Program-made: the position numbers and the translations under genes | Origin: Paenibacillus alginolyticus DSM 5050 = NBRC 15375 | Lineage (GTDB): Bacteria > Bacillota > Bacilli > Paenibacillales > NBRC-103111 | Assembly (NCBI RefSeq): GCF_000422905.1 | Contig: NZ_AUGY01000026.1 | Coordinates: forward strand, 1 to 64,000 | Length of the DNA: 64,000 nucleotides | Direction of reading: 5' to 3' | Notes under the pieces: model-generated | The model's input: the letters and a program-made list of their open reading frames with translations, nothing else | The model's database searches: none | Told to the model about the DNA's origin: nothing | In this document: in pieces, positions 19,743 to 28,855 of the stretch | Position numbering within the stretch: the first letter of the stretch is position 1 | Layout of the letters: each line of letters begins with the position of its first letter

Positions 19743-19889
19743 ATGAGGTATTCCTAATCCATGGAGTATGCGGTCATGTATCCCCTTACAGTATACGCCT
19801 ATTCCTATGTACTTCCTATATCAGATATTGACGTTATAATAAGAGAAGTTGTCTTAACTTTACAACTTATCTTAGGGAGGAGTACCATA

Positions 19890-20096
19890 ATGGACTTTAT
19901 TTTGGATCGCATAGATAATAAAATCGAGTTTTTTCAAGCCTATGATATGAAAACGCTGGAACGTCAAATCAACGAGCAAATCGATAACAACAAAGCTTTG
20001 CTGCTCGACGTGTTCGCGATTCAGCATCATATCGTGTTCGATCCGATTGCTGGTAAAATGCTGTACAGCGCGGTTGTGCATTTTAAGGTGAAATGA
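19890..20096 (+). CDS. DUF2536-family small protein (YrzA-like)
   Basis: Small cytoplasmic protein of 68 residues resembling Bacillus YrzA/DUF2536 (IDNKIEFFQAYDMKTLERQINEQIDNNKALLLDV… ending in YSAVVHFKVK, described here in parts). Function unknown. The ATG at 19890 follows TTAGGGAGGAG; longer in-frame extension upstream lacks a ribosome site. A TATAAT at 19835-19840 may be its -10. Followed by a strong terminator. Confidence 0.75.
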   Translation: MDFILDRIDNKIEFFQAYDMKTLERQINEQIDNNKALLLDVFAIQHHIVFDPIAGKMLYSAVVHFKVK

Positions 20097-20130
20097 AATT
20101 TGCATGCTCTAATGTAAGTAATATTTCGTT

Positions 20131-20175
20131 AAAAAAACCTTCAGCTCCACTGTATAGTGGTGTTGAAGGTTTTTC
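20131..20175. terminator. Bidirectional terminator
   Basis: AAAACCTTCA…TGAAGGTTTT with an inner CCACT/AGTGG stem, between the convergent DUF2536 and HPr-like genes. Confidence 0.75.
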
Positions 20176-20195
20176 TGACAACTCTACATTCCTAT

Positions 20196-20438
20196 CTAAT
20201 CTTCGCTCAGCGGCAGCCCATGTTTAATAAATAACTCCTCCATTGCATGCTTAGCCTCAGCTTCGTCGGGGCCGTGAATTTCTAACTGGTACACCTCGTT
20301 GCTGAAAAGTGTAATGCTTAAACCAAGTATACTTTTGACGTCGATGTAACGTTGACCTACTTTGATAACAATGCTCGATTGAAATTGATTTGCGACTTGG
20401 TTAATTTCTACAATCGCTCTTGTCCCGACACCACTCAT
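20196..20438 (-). CDS. HPr-like protein lacking the catalytic histidine (Crh-like)
   Basis: 80-residue HPr fold. The Ser46 region is intact (DVKSILGL), but the active-site segment normally reading GLHARPA is GTRAIVE, with Gly at the position of His15. It therefore should not carry PTS phosphate but could be a target of HPr kinase, as Crh is. Its ATG overlaps the malic enzyme stop by four bases (ATGA), so it is translationally coupled to that gene. A role as a CcpA co-regulator is inference. Confidence 0.8.
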   Translation of the reverse strand: MSGVGTRAIVEINQVANQFQSSIVIKVGQRYIDVKSILGLSITLFSNEVYQLEIHGPDEAEAKHAMEELFIKHGLPLSED

Positions 20439-21868
20439 ATGGATCCCCCCGATCTGAATTCACGCGGCATTCTCCGAGCCACTCCAGTTCTTATTGCTGC
20501 TTCAATGACCCCTGTTCGAATCCGTCTAACGACCTCTTGATTGAAAACACTAGGAATAATGTACAGTTTATTTAATTCTTGCGGGGCTACAACCGAGGCG
20601 ATGGCCGCTGAAGCAGCTAGCTTCATTTCCTCATTAATTGTCGTAGCCTGGCAGTCTAACGCAGCTCGAAATATGCCTGGAAAGCATAGGACATTATTAA
20701 TCTGATTTGGGAAATCAGACCTTCCAGTAGCGATTACGCCAGCAATGTCCTCAATCTCGTCGGGATGAATCTCCGGTGTCGGATTCGCCATGACGAATAC
20801 AATGGGGCGTGGCGCCATCCGTTCAACATCGCCTCGTTTCAGCACACCACCAGAGGATAATCCGATAAATACATCGGCCCCTTCAATAATTTCGTGCAAG
20901 GATCCCGTTAGTCGATTCGGGTTGGTCCGTTCTGCATACCAGTTCCACATGGGATTGTTATAGGAAGTGCTGCTCACCAGAGCCCCTTCTCGATCGACTC
21001 CGATCAATTCCTTGACACCTGCTGCGAGTAGGATGTTGGAGCATGCAATACCAGCTGCCCCAATTCCGCATACAACAACCTTCGCTTCATGAATCGATTT
21101 GCCAACGACTTTCAGTGCGTTAATGAGTCCCGCATATAGAACGACTGCCGTCCCATGCTGATCGTCATGGAATACGGGGATATCAAGCTCCTCGCGAAGC
21201 CTTTCCTCAATTTCGAAGCAGCGTGGCGAAGAAATATCCTCTAAATTGATGCCGCCAAAAGCAGGGGCTAGATTCTTAATTGTGGTAATGATTTCTTCCG
21301 TGTTCTGCGTGTCTAGACAGATTGGAAAGGCATCGACATCCGCAAGCTGCTTGAACAGCATCGCCTTACCCTCCATAACCGGCATAGCCGCGTAGGGTCC
21401 AATGTTACCCAAACCTAGCACTGCACTGCCATCAGAAACAACGGCTACCGTATTCCGCTTAATCGTAAGCTTGTACGCATTCTCTTGCTTCTCATGAATC
21501 GCCATACAAACTCGAGCAACATCAGGTGTATACACACGAGACAGATCGTCCCGATTTTGAATCGGTACCTTAGGTTTCATCTCGATTTTGCCGCCTAGGT
21601 GAAGCAGAAAGGTACGATCCGATACATGAACAAGCTTGACACCTTGAAGTAATTTGATGGCGCCAGTGACGGCCTCCAGTTGAATCTGTTCTGATGCTGT
21701 GACCGTAATATCACGAACTGTCCAATTTGGACCTGTTTGAATAACGTCAATGGCAATAACATCCCCGCCATTTTCCGTAATCACGGTGATTAATTGTCCA
21801 AAATGAACGGCTTCCGTTTGCAGCTCCACACGCAGAATAATGCTTTTGCCACCAATCGTATCTTTCAA
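20435..21868 (-). CDS. NAD-type malic enzyme with N-terminal ACT domain
   Basis: Oxidative decarboxylation of malate to pyruvate. Residues 1-80 form an ACT-like domain, then the malic domain (YTPDVARVC, IKRNTVAVVSDGSAVLGLGNIG in part) and an NAD-binding domain (VVCGIGAAGIA). 477 residues. The start is TTG at 21868, seven bases after GAGGAG. It sits between the AEC permease gene (30-base gap) and the HPr-like gene, forming a malate uptake and use unit. Confidence 0.88.
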   Translation of the reverse strand: MKDTIGGKSIILRVELQTEAVHFGQLITVITENGGDVIAIDVIQTGPNWTVRDITVTASEQIQLEAVTGAIKLLQGVKLVHVSDRTFLLHLGGKIEMKPKVPIQNRDDLSRVYTPDVARVCMAIHEKQENAYKLTIKRNTVAVVSDGSAVLGLGNIGPYAAMPVMEGKAMLFKQLADVDAFPICLDTQNTEEIITTIKNLAPAFGGINLEDISSPRCFEIEERLREELDIPVFHDDQHGTAVVLYAGLINALKVVGKSIHEAKVVVCGIGAAGIACSNILLAAGVKELIGVDREGALVSSTSYNNPMWNWYAERTNPNRLTGSLHEIIEGADVFIGLSSGGVLKRGDVERMAPRPIVFVMANPTPEIHPDEIEDIAGVIATGRSDFPNQINNVLCFPGIFRAALDCQATTINEEMKLAASAAIASVVAPQELNKLYIIPSVFNQEVVRRIRTGVIEAAIRTGVARRMPREFRSGGSI

Positions 21869-21898
21869 AGTGAACTCCTCGTTTCTAGGGCATCATGC

Positions 21899-22822
21899 CT
21901 AAAATAATAGTTTCGATACATACACGACTATGGTAACAGTCAAGCTGCTGAACAATGTAGAGAGCAGTACCACTTGAGCTGCGTATTCCGGGTGATTCCC
22001 GTATTCTAATGCGAATACTGCGCTGTTCCTTGACGTGGGAAACGAGCTTGCGATAAACAATGCTTGTGCGGTTGTTCCTTCTAAATGAAGCAGAAAAATG
22101 AAAATTAATGCTAGGATCGGGGAGACAACTAGTCTTCCTAGCAGACTGAAGATAAGTACGCTGCTTAGCCGCTTAAACTGCAAGTAAGCACTTTGTGCAC
22201 CTAAAGTAACTAGTGCAACCGCAAGGAAAGCGTTTGAAACATTCTGGATCGGATGCCATATAAAAGCCGGGATTGGAATCGCCAGAACATGCATTAGCAA
22301 CCCGAGTACAAATGCATGAATCATAGGATTTTTCAAAAGCTCCCGCAGCATCTTCTGACCTTGGCTTTGTGCGGAAACCGCATTAACCAAGCCAAAGGTA
22401 TTCGTTAGAAGGTTTTGATAGATGGTGACAATAACTTGAACAGCTAAACCGACCGGGTTCCCCTGAAACACAAGCTGTGACACCGGCAAGCCGAAATTAC
22501 CCGAATTGCTAAGTACTACACTATTTGAGAAGCTGGAAGACAAGCCTTTATCAAATTTAGCCAGCTTTGCTGTTCCTTTGCTCACCGTGATAAGAGCGAT
22601 GCTTTGCAGAAGCAAAAAGCTAACGATTTGCAGCAGAGTGCTCCACTCCAGCTTACTTTGATAAATATTCGTAAAAGAGACGGCTGGGAGCAAGAAATAC
22701 GCATTGAGCTTAGACAATGTATGCATATCAAAATGAAATACACGATGCATCAGAGCCCCTGCCCCAATTAATAAAAATACAGGAATAATGACATTGAGCA
22801 CGATAAGGAAAAGTACGTCCAT
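21899..22822 (-). CDS. AEC-family permease (auxin efflux carrier type), probable malate/organic-acid transporter
   Basis: Membrane protein of 307 residues with ten hydrophobic segments and the central SNSGNFGLPVSQLVF motif typical of the AEC family, which includes bacterial malate permeases (MleP/YwkB). The position directly before malic enzyme supports malate or a related acid as substrate. The start follows GGAGTG. Confidence 0.83.
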   Translation of the reverse strand: MDVLFLIVLNVIIPVFLLIGAGALMHRVFHFDMHTLSKLNAYFLLPAVSFTNIYQSKLEWSTLLQIVSFLLLQSIALITVSKGTAKLAKFDKGLSSSFSNSVVLSNSGNFGLPVSQLVFQGNPVGLAVQVIVTIYQNLLTNTFGLVNAVSAQSQGQKMLRELLKNPMIHAFVLGLLMHVLAIPIPAFIWHPIQNVSNAFLAVALVTLGAQSAYLQFKRLSSVLIFSLLGRLVVSPILALIFIFLLHLEGTTAQALFIASSFPTSRNSAVFALEYGNHPEYAAQVVLLSTLFSSLTVTIVVYVSKLLF

Positions 22823-22844
22823 CCGAATTTCACTCCATGAAATG

Positions 22845-22908
22845 AAACCCCTATTCTACCGATAGAGGCTGATTGGTATCAGAGCTCCACCCAGCATCAT
22901 AGGGGTTT
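22845..22908. other. Structured intergenic element between tctA and the AEC gene
   Basis: A perfect 10-bp stem AAACCCCTAT/ATAGGGGTTT (22845-22854, 22899-22908) encloses a smaller CTGAT-TGGT-ATCAG hairpin. There is no T tail, so it looks more like a processing or stability element than a terminator. tctCBA may be read through into the malate genes. Confidence 0.5.
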
Positions 22909-22917
22909 ACGTCCAGC

Positions 22918-24444
22918 TTATGCTTCTTCGTTTACGAGAACATTTTTGCCTCTCATCTTCAGGATTAAAGGGATCGTCAACCATAAGAATCCAATGATCA
23001 AGAAAGCGAGAGAAACAGGTTTTTGTAGGAAAATCATGAAATCTCCATTCGAAATGGTCAACGCTCTGCGCATGTTATTTTCCAGCATCGGTCCAAGAAT
23101 AAGACCAAGTACCAATGGTGCTAACGGGTAATCGTTTTTCGATAAGAAGTACCCTACAAGACCGCATCCCATAATCAAGAGCAAATCAAACGTTGAATAT
23201 TGAACGGCGTAAACACCGAATACGGAAAACACGATAATTAATGGAATCAAATATTTCGTTGGTGTTTCAATAACTTTGGCAAACACTTTAACAAGCGGCA
23301 TATTCAGAATAAGCAGCATCAGGTTGCCCACGAACATACTGGCAATAACGCCCCATGCGAGCTGCGGGTGATCTTGGAAGAGCAAAGGACCCGGCTGAAC
23401 ATTGTACATAATGAAAGCACCCATCAGAATAGCGGTTGTACCGGATGAAGGAATGCCGAGTGTCAATAGTGGAATCATAGCGCCGCCTGACGCCGCATTA
23501 TTTGCAGCTTCCGGAGAGGCTACACCTTCAATAGCACCCTTCCCGAATCTCTCGGGATTTTTACTGATTTTCTTTTCTACAATGTAAGCGAAAAAGGAAG
23601 CAAGAATGGCACCGGCTCCAGGCAGAAGCCCGATGAAAAATCCAAGAACCGAGCCTCGAGCGATTGGTGCCGCGCTATCCTTCAAATCCTTCTTGGTCGG
23701 TAGGATTCGATTGATTTTGGCCAATTCGCCGTCATTTCCTTCTCGCTGCAGAATGGTCTTGAATACTTCACCGACAGCGAATGTACCTACAGCTACAGTC
23801 AGGAATTCCAAGCCCTGATAAAGTTCAGGGATATTAAATGTAAATCGTTCAACGCCGGATACATTATCAATCCCGATCGTTGCGAGCAGCAGCCCGAAGG
23901 CTGTCATCATTAAGGCTTTGACCATGGATTTGCCAGCAAGACCGCTGATTGCGAGTAAGCCGAGAACCATGAGCGAGAAATATTCGGCAGGACCAAACTT
24001 GATGGCAACTGCCGACAAGGGCCTGGCTAGGAAGATAAGTCCTATGAGAGAAATAATACCGGCTGCAAAGGAACCGATCGCCGAAATCGCAAGCGCAGCA
24101 CCAGCTCTGCCTTGTTTAGCCATCTGATAACCATCTAGGGTCGTTACTACGGAAGAAGATTCTCCCGGTGTATTCAGCAGGATGGAAGTCGTCGAACCTC
24201 CGTACATCGCTCCATAATAGACACCAGCGAGCAGAATAATAGAGCTCGTCGCGGCTTCTTCAGGACCTAATCCTGCAGTCATTGTCGCTGTTATCGGGAT
24301 TAACAGAGCTACACCGCTCATGGGTCCAATCCCGGGTAGGACACCTACCACGGTACCAATTAATACGCCTAGAAAAACAAACACGACATTGTGCCACTGC
24401 ATTGCAGTACCCAAGCCATGAAGCACATAATCAATCGTGCTCAT
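22918..24444 (-). CDS. tctA: Tripartite tricarboxylate transporter, large membrane subunit TctA
   Basis: 508-residue polytopic permease of the TctA family (VLPGIGPMSGVALLIP and GIPSSGTTAILMGAFI motifs, about twelve membrane segments). With TctB and the TctC binding protein it imports citrate or related carboxylates by a secondary mechanism. The start at 24444 (MSTIDYV) follows AAGGAGG; a longer in-frame ATG at 24483 has no site. Last gene of tctCBA. Confidence 0.9.
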   Translation of the reverse strand: MSTIDYVLHGLGTAMQWHNVVFVFLGVLIGTVVGVLPGIGPMSGVALLIPITATMTAGLGPEEAATSSIILLAGVYYGAMYGGSTTSILLNTPGESSSVVTTLDGYQMAKQGRAGAALAISAIGSFAAGIISLIGLIFLARPLSAVAIKFGPAEYFSLMVLGLLAISGLAGKSMVKALMMTAFGLLLATIGIDNVSGVERFTFNIPELYQGLEFLTVAVGTFAVGEVFKTILQREGNDGELAKINRILPTKKDLKDSAAPIARGSVLGFFIGLLPGAGAILASFFAYIVEKKISKNPERFGKGAIEGVASPEAANNAASGGAMIPLLTLGIPSSGTTAILMGAFIMYNVQPGPLLFQDHPQLAWGVIASMFVGNLMLLILNMPLVKVFAKVIETPTKYLIPLIIVFSVFGVYAVQYSTFDLLLIMGCGLVGYFLSKNDYPLAPLVLGLILGPMLENNMRRALTISNGDFMIFLQKPVSLAFLIIGFLWLTIPLILKMRGKNVLVNEEA

Positions 24445-24498
24445 TTCAATAACCTCCTTAGAGCTTGCTTTTAGCAAACCCACTGCGTAAGCGATATC

Positions 24499-24957
24499 TT
24501 AGAAGCCTAACCAAGCTGGGAATCCAGGAAGTGACCCATCTAAACCATTCACATACAGCGTATACACCCCATAGGAGAATGCAGCTGAGATCAAAAGCGA
24601 AACCCAAACTCTGCCTTTTTGCATCGTTTGGAACCCAATCATTAAAAAGAGAAACGTGGAGATGACGAATCCGATATCTTCGAGAAATAACGCATAAAGG
24701 ACTGCTGCAACGAAAATGATTCCAAATCTTTTGTAATCCAAATTTTCTTTATGCTTTTTCGCCTGCTGCTTGCGGAACGTATCATAAATGAGACGAATGC
24801 TCATTAGTGCTAAGAAAGCCCCCAGCATCATTGGGAATATATTAGCGCCTACATTACTGCCGTAAGCACTTGTTGAAATGCTTCTGCTGCCGATCACAAA
24901 TGTGGTGCCGATAGCGAAAAAAACGATACCTGCATAGCGGTCAAACATGGTATTCAT
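24499..24957 (-). CDS. tctB: Tripartite tricarboxylate transporter, small membrane subunit TctB
   Basis: Small integral membrane protein of 152 residues with four hydrophobic segments, in the right place and size for TctB. I start it at ATG 24957 (MNTMFDRYAG) after GGGAGG rather than at the in-frame ATG at 25020, which would add a Cys/Arg-rich stretch without family character. Between tctC and tctA. Confidence 0.83.
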   Translation of the reverse strand: MNTMFDRYAGIVFFAIGTTFVIGSRSISTSAYGSNVGANIFPMMLGAFLALMSIRLIYDTFRKQQAKKHKENLDYKRFGIIFVAAVLYALFLEDIGFVISTFLFLMIGFQTMQKGRVWVSLLISAAFSYGVYTLYVNGLDGSLPGFPAWLGF

Positions 24958-25032
24958 CTGCCTACTCAACCTCCCGCCCTTCGTGCATGGGAAGAAGCAA
25001 AATTCGCTTCTTCCCAGCATCCCAAGGCTCTC

Positions 25033-26100
25033 TTATTTCTGCATACCCAAAGCTGTTAGCATATCTTTCAATTGCGTTTCTTGCTGACCTAAGAAAGCTT
25101 TGAAATCATCCGCTTTTTTATAGTCTGTTTCCCAATTGTTCGCTGTCATTTCTTTTTTCCATGCATCAGAATCAACCATTTTCTTGATCGAATCTTCCCA
25201 GAACTTTTTCGCACCAGCATCCATATTCTTAGGTCCGAAGAAACCGCGCCAGATTAAGAACTCAGCGTCAACACCTTGCTCTTTCATCGTAGGAACATCT
25301 TTCATACTGCCACCAAGTCGTTGTGGAGCTGCTACCGCCAGCACTCTGATTTTGCCTGCTTTCACATACTGATCCAAGGAAGATGCATCGGTACCAAGCA
25401 CATCCGCATTACCGCCGAGCAGAGCAGTTACCGCTTCCCCGCCGCCATCATAGGAAACGTATTTCACCTTTTTCGGGTCGATTCCGTATTTAAAAGCAGG
25501 AAGAATAGAAACCAGATGATCCATAGAGCCAGGTGCAGAACCGCCAGCAACCGTCAGTTTCGTAGGATCTGCTTTCAAATCATCCAATAGCGACTTTAAA
25601 TCTTTATATTTCGAGTTTGCCGCTACCGCTACCGCGCCATAATCCTTCGTCAATTGAGCAAGCGGTGTTGTGTCAGCATAGCCGTATGGCGTGTTGCCTT
25701 CTTTTTTCAGATGGTTAATGAGAATCGGCGGCGAGCTTACGAACAATTTGTAATTGTCCTTCACATCTTTAGTCGCATATTCCGCCATGAAGACGGCACC
25801 GCCTCCGCCCGGTTTATTTTCAACCGAAATAGGCTTATCCATCGCTTTCGTTTCCGTCAATACTTTGGCAATCGTACGAGCTGTCATATCCCAACCACCG
25901 CCTGCGCCGGATGGTGCAATGATGCTAATCGCTTTTTCAGGATATTTGGATGCCGCTTGTGCTGGTGCCGTTGTTTCTTTGGCTTTGTCACCCGTTGCTT
26001 CTGTTGGTTTAGCTCCCCCATTACCGCATGCTGCCAAGGAAATTGCTAACAAACTGATCGATGTTACTTTCCAAGATGCTGACCATACATTTTTTATCAA
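25033..26100 (-). CDS. tctC: Tripartite tricarboxylate transporter, substrate-binding lipoprotein TctC
   Basis: Extracytoplasmic binding protein of the Bug/TctC family. A signal peptide ends in lipobox LAAC, followed by a Gly/Thr/Ala linker. The domain starts with YPEKAISIIAPSGAGGGWDMTAR, a TctC hallmark. TTG at 26100 is preferred as start because GGAGGGG lies eight bases upstream; the in-frame ATG at 26115 has no ribosome site. Two possible cre sites lie between it and the divergent kinase gene, so CcpA control is likely. Confidence 0.88.
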   Translation of the reverse strand: MIKNVWSASWKVTSISLLAISLAACGNGGAKPTEATGDKAKETTAPAQAASKYPEKAISIIAPSGAGGGWDMTARTIAKVLTETKAMDKPISVENKPGGGGAVFMAEYATKDVKDNYKLFVSSPPILINHLKKEGNTPYGYADTTPLAQLTKDYGAVAVAANSKYKDLKSLLDDLKADPTKLTVAGGSAPGSMDHLVSILPAFKYGIDPKKVKYVSYDGGGEAVTALLGGNADVLGTDASSLDQYVKAGKIRVLAVAAPQRLGGSMKDVPTMKEQGVDAEFLIWRGFFGPKNMDAGAKKFWEDSIKKMVDSDAWKKEMTANNWETDYKKADDFKAFLGQQETQLKDMLTALGMQK

Positions 26101-26147
26101 AAGAAACCCCTCCATCTTTTTGGTTTTATACGTGTATCCGCTTTCTT

Positions 26148-26161
26148 TGAAGCGCTTTCAG
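26148..26161. promoter_or_regulatory. Possible cre (CcpA) site upstream of tctC
   Basis: TTGAAGCGCTTTCA matches 12 of 14 positions of the cre consensus TGWAARCGYTWNCW. It lies about 50 bases upstream of the tctC start. Confidence 0.5.
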
Positions 26162-26273
26162 AATATCACCTGAATAGAAAATTGAAAAGTTTAACAAGAT
26201 TAATTATAATAACGTCGTTTTGGGCATTTTGTTCATATTGTTCACGACTGCTCCTACGCGTTTTCCCTCAAAA

Positions 26274-26287
26274 TGAGAGCGCTTTAT
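26274..26287. promoter_or_regulatory. Possible cre (CcpA) site upstream of the sensor kinase
   Basis: TGAGAGCGCTTTAT matches 12 of 14 cre positions and lies about 40 bases upstream of the kinase start. Confidence 0.45.
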
Positions 26288-26325
26288 GATACAATACTAG
26301 CAAAAACGGGGGGCTTTATTGGGGA

Positions 26326-27957
26326 ATGAGACTGCAAACCAAGCTGATCCTGATTATTTGTTCACTGCTTGTCTTTATCATCCTAAGTCTTGGCGGCATT
26401 TTCTATTACCTAATGACCTCAGCCCTTGAGGAACAGATTGGTACACGCGCCTTGAAGGTAGCCGAGACTGTGGCCAGTATGCCTGAAATAAGGCATGCCT
26501 TTCAATTAAATGACCCCTCAGCTGTCATTCAACCCATTGCGGAAACGATTCGTGAGAAAATAGATGCGGAATACATCGTTGTTGGAAACCGTGAAGGGAT
26601 CCGTTATTCGCATCCTCTACCTGATCGAATAGGCAAAGAAATGGTTGGGGGAGATAACGGACCTGTTCTTGAGGGGAAATCCATTATTTCCGAGGCAATT
26701 GGTTCTTTGGGTCCATCACTCCGCGGCAAAGCTCCGGTATTTGGTGATAATGGTCAAGTGATTGGTATCGTATCCGTTGGCTTCCTGACAGAGGACATTG
26801 ATCTGGTTACCACTGCGTATCAAACACGAATCGAGACGATCTCTTTGATCGTTCTCGTCATCGGACTTGTAGGTTCTGTCCTCATCGCCCATAACGTCAA
26901 GCGTTCCATTCATGGCTTGGAACCCAAAGAAATCGGTGCCTTATATACTGAAAAGAAGGCGATTCTAGAGTCCATTCGCGAAGGTATTATTGCAATTAAC
27001 CGTGAGGGTGTTATAACGATGGCTAACCGATATGCCCTTCAGCTGCTGCAGCTGCCTGTCACGGCAAAGATTACTGGAAGGCATATTGAGGACATTATTC
27101 CGAACACGAGATTGTATGAAGTCGTTCGTTCGGGCAAAGCCGAATTTGACCATGAAATGCTCATTGGCGACCATGAGGTTATTGTGAATCGGGTACCAAT
27201 TATTGAGCGAAAATTAGGCGTGACAGGCGCAGTTTCGAGCTTTCGCAGCAAATCAGAACTGTATCGATTGGCCGAAGAACTTTCTCAGGTCAAACGCTTC
27301 GCTGAAGCTCTCCGTGCACAAACGCATGAATTCTCGAACAAGCTGTATGTCATCTCTGGGCTAATCCAGCTCGAATCGTATCAAGAAGCTGTTGAACTTA
27401 TCTCACGAGAGGCCAATGTGCATCAGAATTGGGTACAGTTCATTATGCGAGAAATCCCCGATCCCATGATTGGCGGGCTGCTCATTGGTAAATTCAATCA
27501 TGCGCAGGAATTAAAAATAACGTTCGAAATCGATCACGAAAGCTCATTCAGTGACATCCCGACTCAGATGGATCGAAATATGCTCGTTACCATCATCGGT
27601 AACCTTATTGACAATGCCATGGAAGCGGTACTTGCTGGTGGCGATCAGACGGAACCGCATGTGAAGTTATTTCTAACCGACCTTGGTGAGGATCTTATTA
27701 TCGAGTGCGAAGATCGAGGTGTAGGCATTCCTGAGGAAACGAGTATGGCAGTATTTGAAAAAGGCTTTTCGACCAAAGAAGGGGAACACCGCGGCATTGG
27801 ACTCGCTTTGGTCCAGCATGCTGTCGGAAAGTTGAGCGGGTACATTACGTTTCACAAAAACCCCGCAGGCGGCACCATTTTCACCGTTGCGATTCCCAAG
27901 ATCCCTGATCTCAAAGAAAGGAGCCTGCCCAATGGAACACCAGAATCAAACCGTTGA
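26326..27957 (+). CDS. CitA/DcuS-type sensor histidine kinase
   Basis: 543-residue membrane kinase: an N-terminal membrane helix, an extracytoplasmic CitA-like sensor, a second helix near residue 175, a cytoplasmic PAS domain, a dimerisation box with the phospho-His in AQTHEFSNKLYVISGL, and an ATPase domain (N box IGNLIDNAMEAV, G box GIGLALV). This family senses citrate or C4-dicarboxylates. It is divergent from tctCBA and followed by its regulator, so it probably turns on that transporter. Confidence 0.9.
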   Translation: MRLQTKLILIICSLLVFIILSLGGIFYYLMTSALEEQIGTRALKVAETVASMPEIRHAFQLNDPSAVIQPIAETIREKIDAEYIVVGNREGIRYSHPLPDRIGKEMVGGDNGPVLEGKSIISEAIGSLGPSLRGKAPVFGDNGQVIGIVSVGFLTEDIDLVTTAYQTRIETISLIVLVIGLVGSVLIAHNVKRSIHGLEPKEIGALYTEKKAILESIREGIIAINREGVITMANRYALQLLQLPVTAKITGRHIEDIIPNTRLYEVVRSGKAEFDHEMLIGDHEVIVNRVPIIERKLGVTGAVSSFRSKSELYRLAEELSQVKRFAEALRAQTHEFSNKLYVISGLIQLESYQEAVELISREANVHQNWVQFIMREIPDPMIGGLLIGKFNHAQELKITFEIDHESSFSDIPTQMDRNMLVTIIGNLIDNAMEAVLAGGDQTEPHVKLFLTDLGEDLIIECEDRGVGIPEETSMAVFEKGFSTKEGEHRGIGLALVQHAVGKLSGYITFHKNPAGGTIFTVAIPKIPDLKERSLPNGTPESNR

Positions 27958-28645
27958 AGTATTAATTGTAGAAGATGATGTGAAAATTGCCGAGATTAAT
28001 AGACGATTTATTGAAAAAGTAGATGGATTCCACGTTGTCGGTATCGCCACAGATGTGAGTCAAGCCAAGGAACAGTTGGAAATTCTGACCCCGCATCTCG
28101 TCCTACTCGATGTCTATTTACCGGGCGCCAACGGCTTAGAGATGCTTTCCTTTATTCGGCAGCATTACCGGGAAACAGACGTCATTATGATCACCGCTGC
28201 CAAAGAAATAGACGCCATTCGGGACGCTATTCGCAGCGGTGCGTTTGATTATATCATTAAGCCGCTCGTCTTTAATCGGCTTCAAGAAACACTATTACGC
28301 TATCTGAATTTCCATCGTGAACTGAGTCGGATGAACGAAAGCGGCATGATCAATCAGAGCGATGTTGATCGCCTTATGTCCGGAACCTCCAAGAAGGAAA
28401 CCAACTTGGACACCTCTTTCCTGCCCAAAGGAATTGATAAGCTCACGTTGGTAAAAATCGTACAAGCGATTTCAAGCGCATCCGGCGGCTTGACCGCTGA
28501 TCAAATCGCCAAAGAAATCGGTGTCAGCCGCTCCACCGGCCGCCGCTACCTCGAGCACTTAGTCAGCTCAGGCGATTTGTACGCCGACTTGTCTTATGGT
28601 GTGGTCGGTCGACCGGAGCGGGTATACCGGCGGAAGAATGCTTGA
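27932..28645 (+). CDS. CitB/CitT-type response regulator
   Basis: 237-residue cytoplasmic regulator with an N-terminal receiver (acidic VEDD, phospho-Asp in LVLLDVYLPG, Lys in YIIKPL) and a C-terminal helix-turn-helix (LTADQIAKEIGVSRSTGRRYLEHL in part). Start at ATG 27932 after GGAG; it overlaps the kinase end. The frame runs on upstream inside the kinase gene but without a start site. Likely activator of tctCBA. Confidence 0.9.
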   Translation: MEHQNQTVEVLIVEDDVKIAEINRRFIEKVDGFHVVGIATDVSQAKEQLEILTPHLVLLDVYLPGANGLEMLSFIRQHYRETDVIMITAAKEIDAIRDAIRSGAFDYIIKPLVFNRLQETLLRYLNFHRELSRMNESGMINQSDVDRLMSGTSKKETNLDTSFLPKGIDKLTLVKIVQAISSASGGLTADQIAKEIGVSRSTGRRYLEHLVSSGDLYADLSYGVVGRPERVYRRKNA

Positions 28646-28855
28646 TCGCAGGTACTATGGATAACGGAGAAAGGGTTGTCCAGTTTGAATTGGCTTTTGG
28701 TGCGCTAGTTAGGTTTGATTAACAGGAAAACAAATTAGCTGGAGGAAAATGGTTGTTACTTCATTGCCTTTATTTTATGATGAGAGCGTACCTATCTTTA
28801 GGGTTCATTCCGACATTCATTAGGGCCTTATTTGACATAACAGGAGTAAAATGAA

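Noticed and set aside
28688-28706. TTGGCTTTTGGTGCGCT before the AraC gene as a sigma-54 promoter
   Set aside because: GG and GC spacing fits, but -24 lacks CA and -12 lacks TT.
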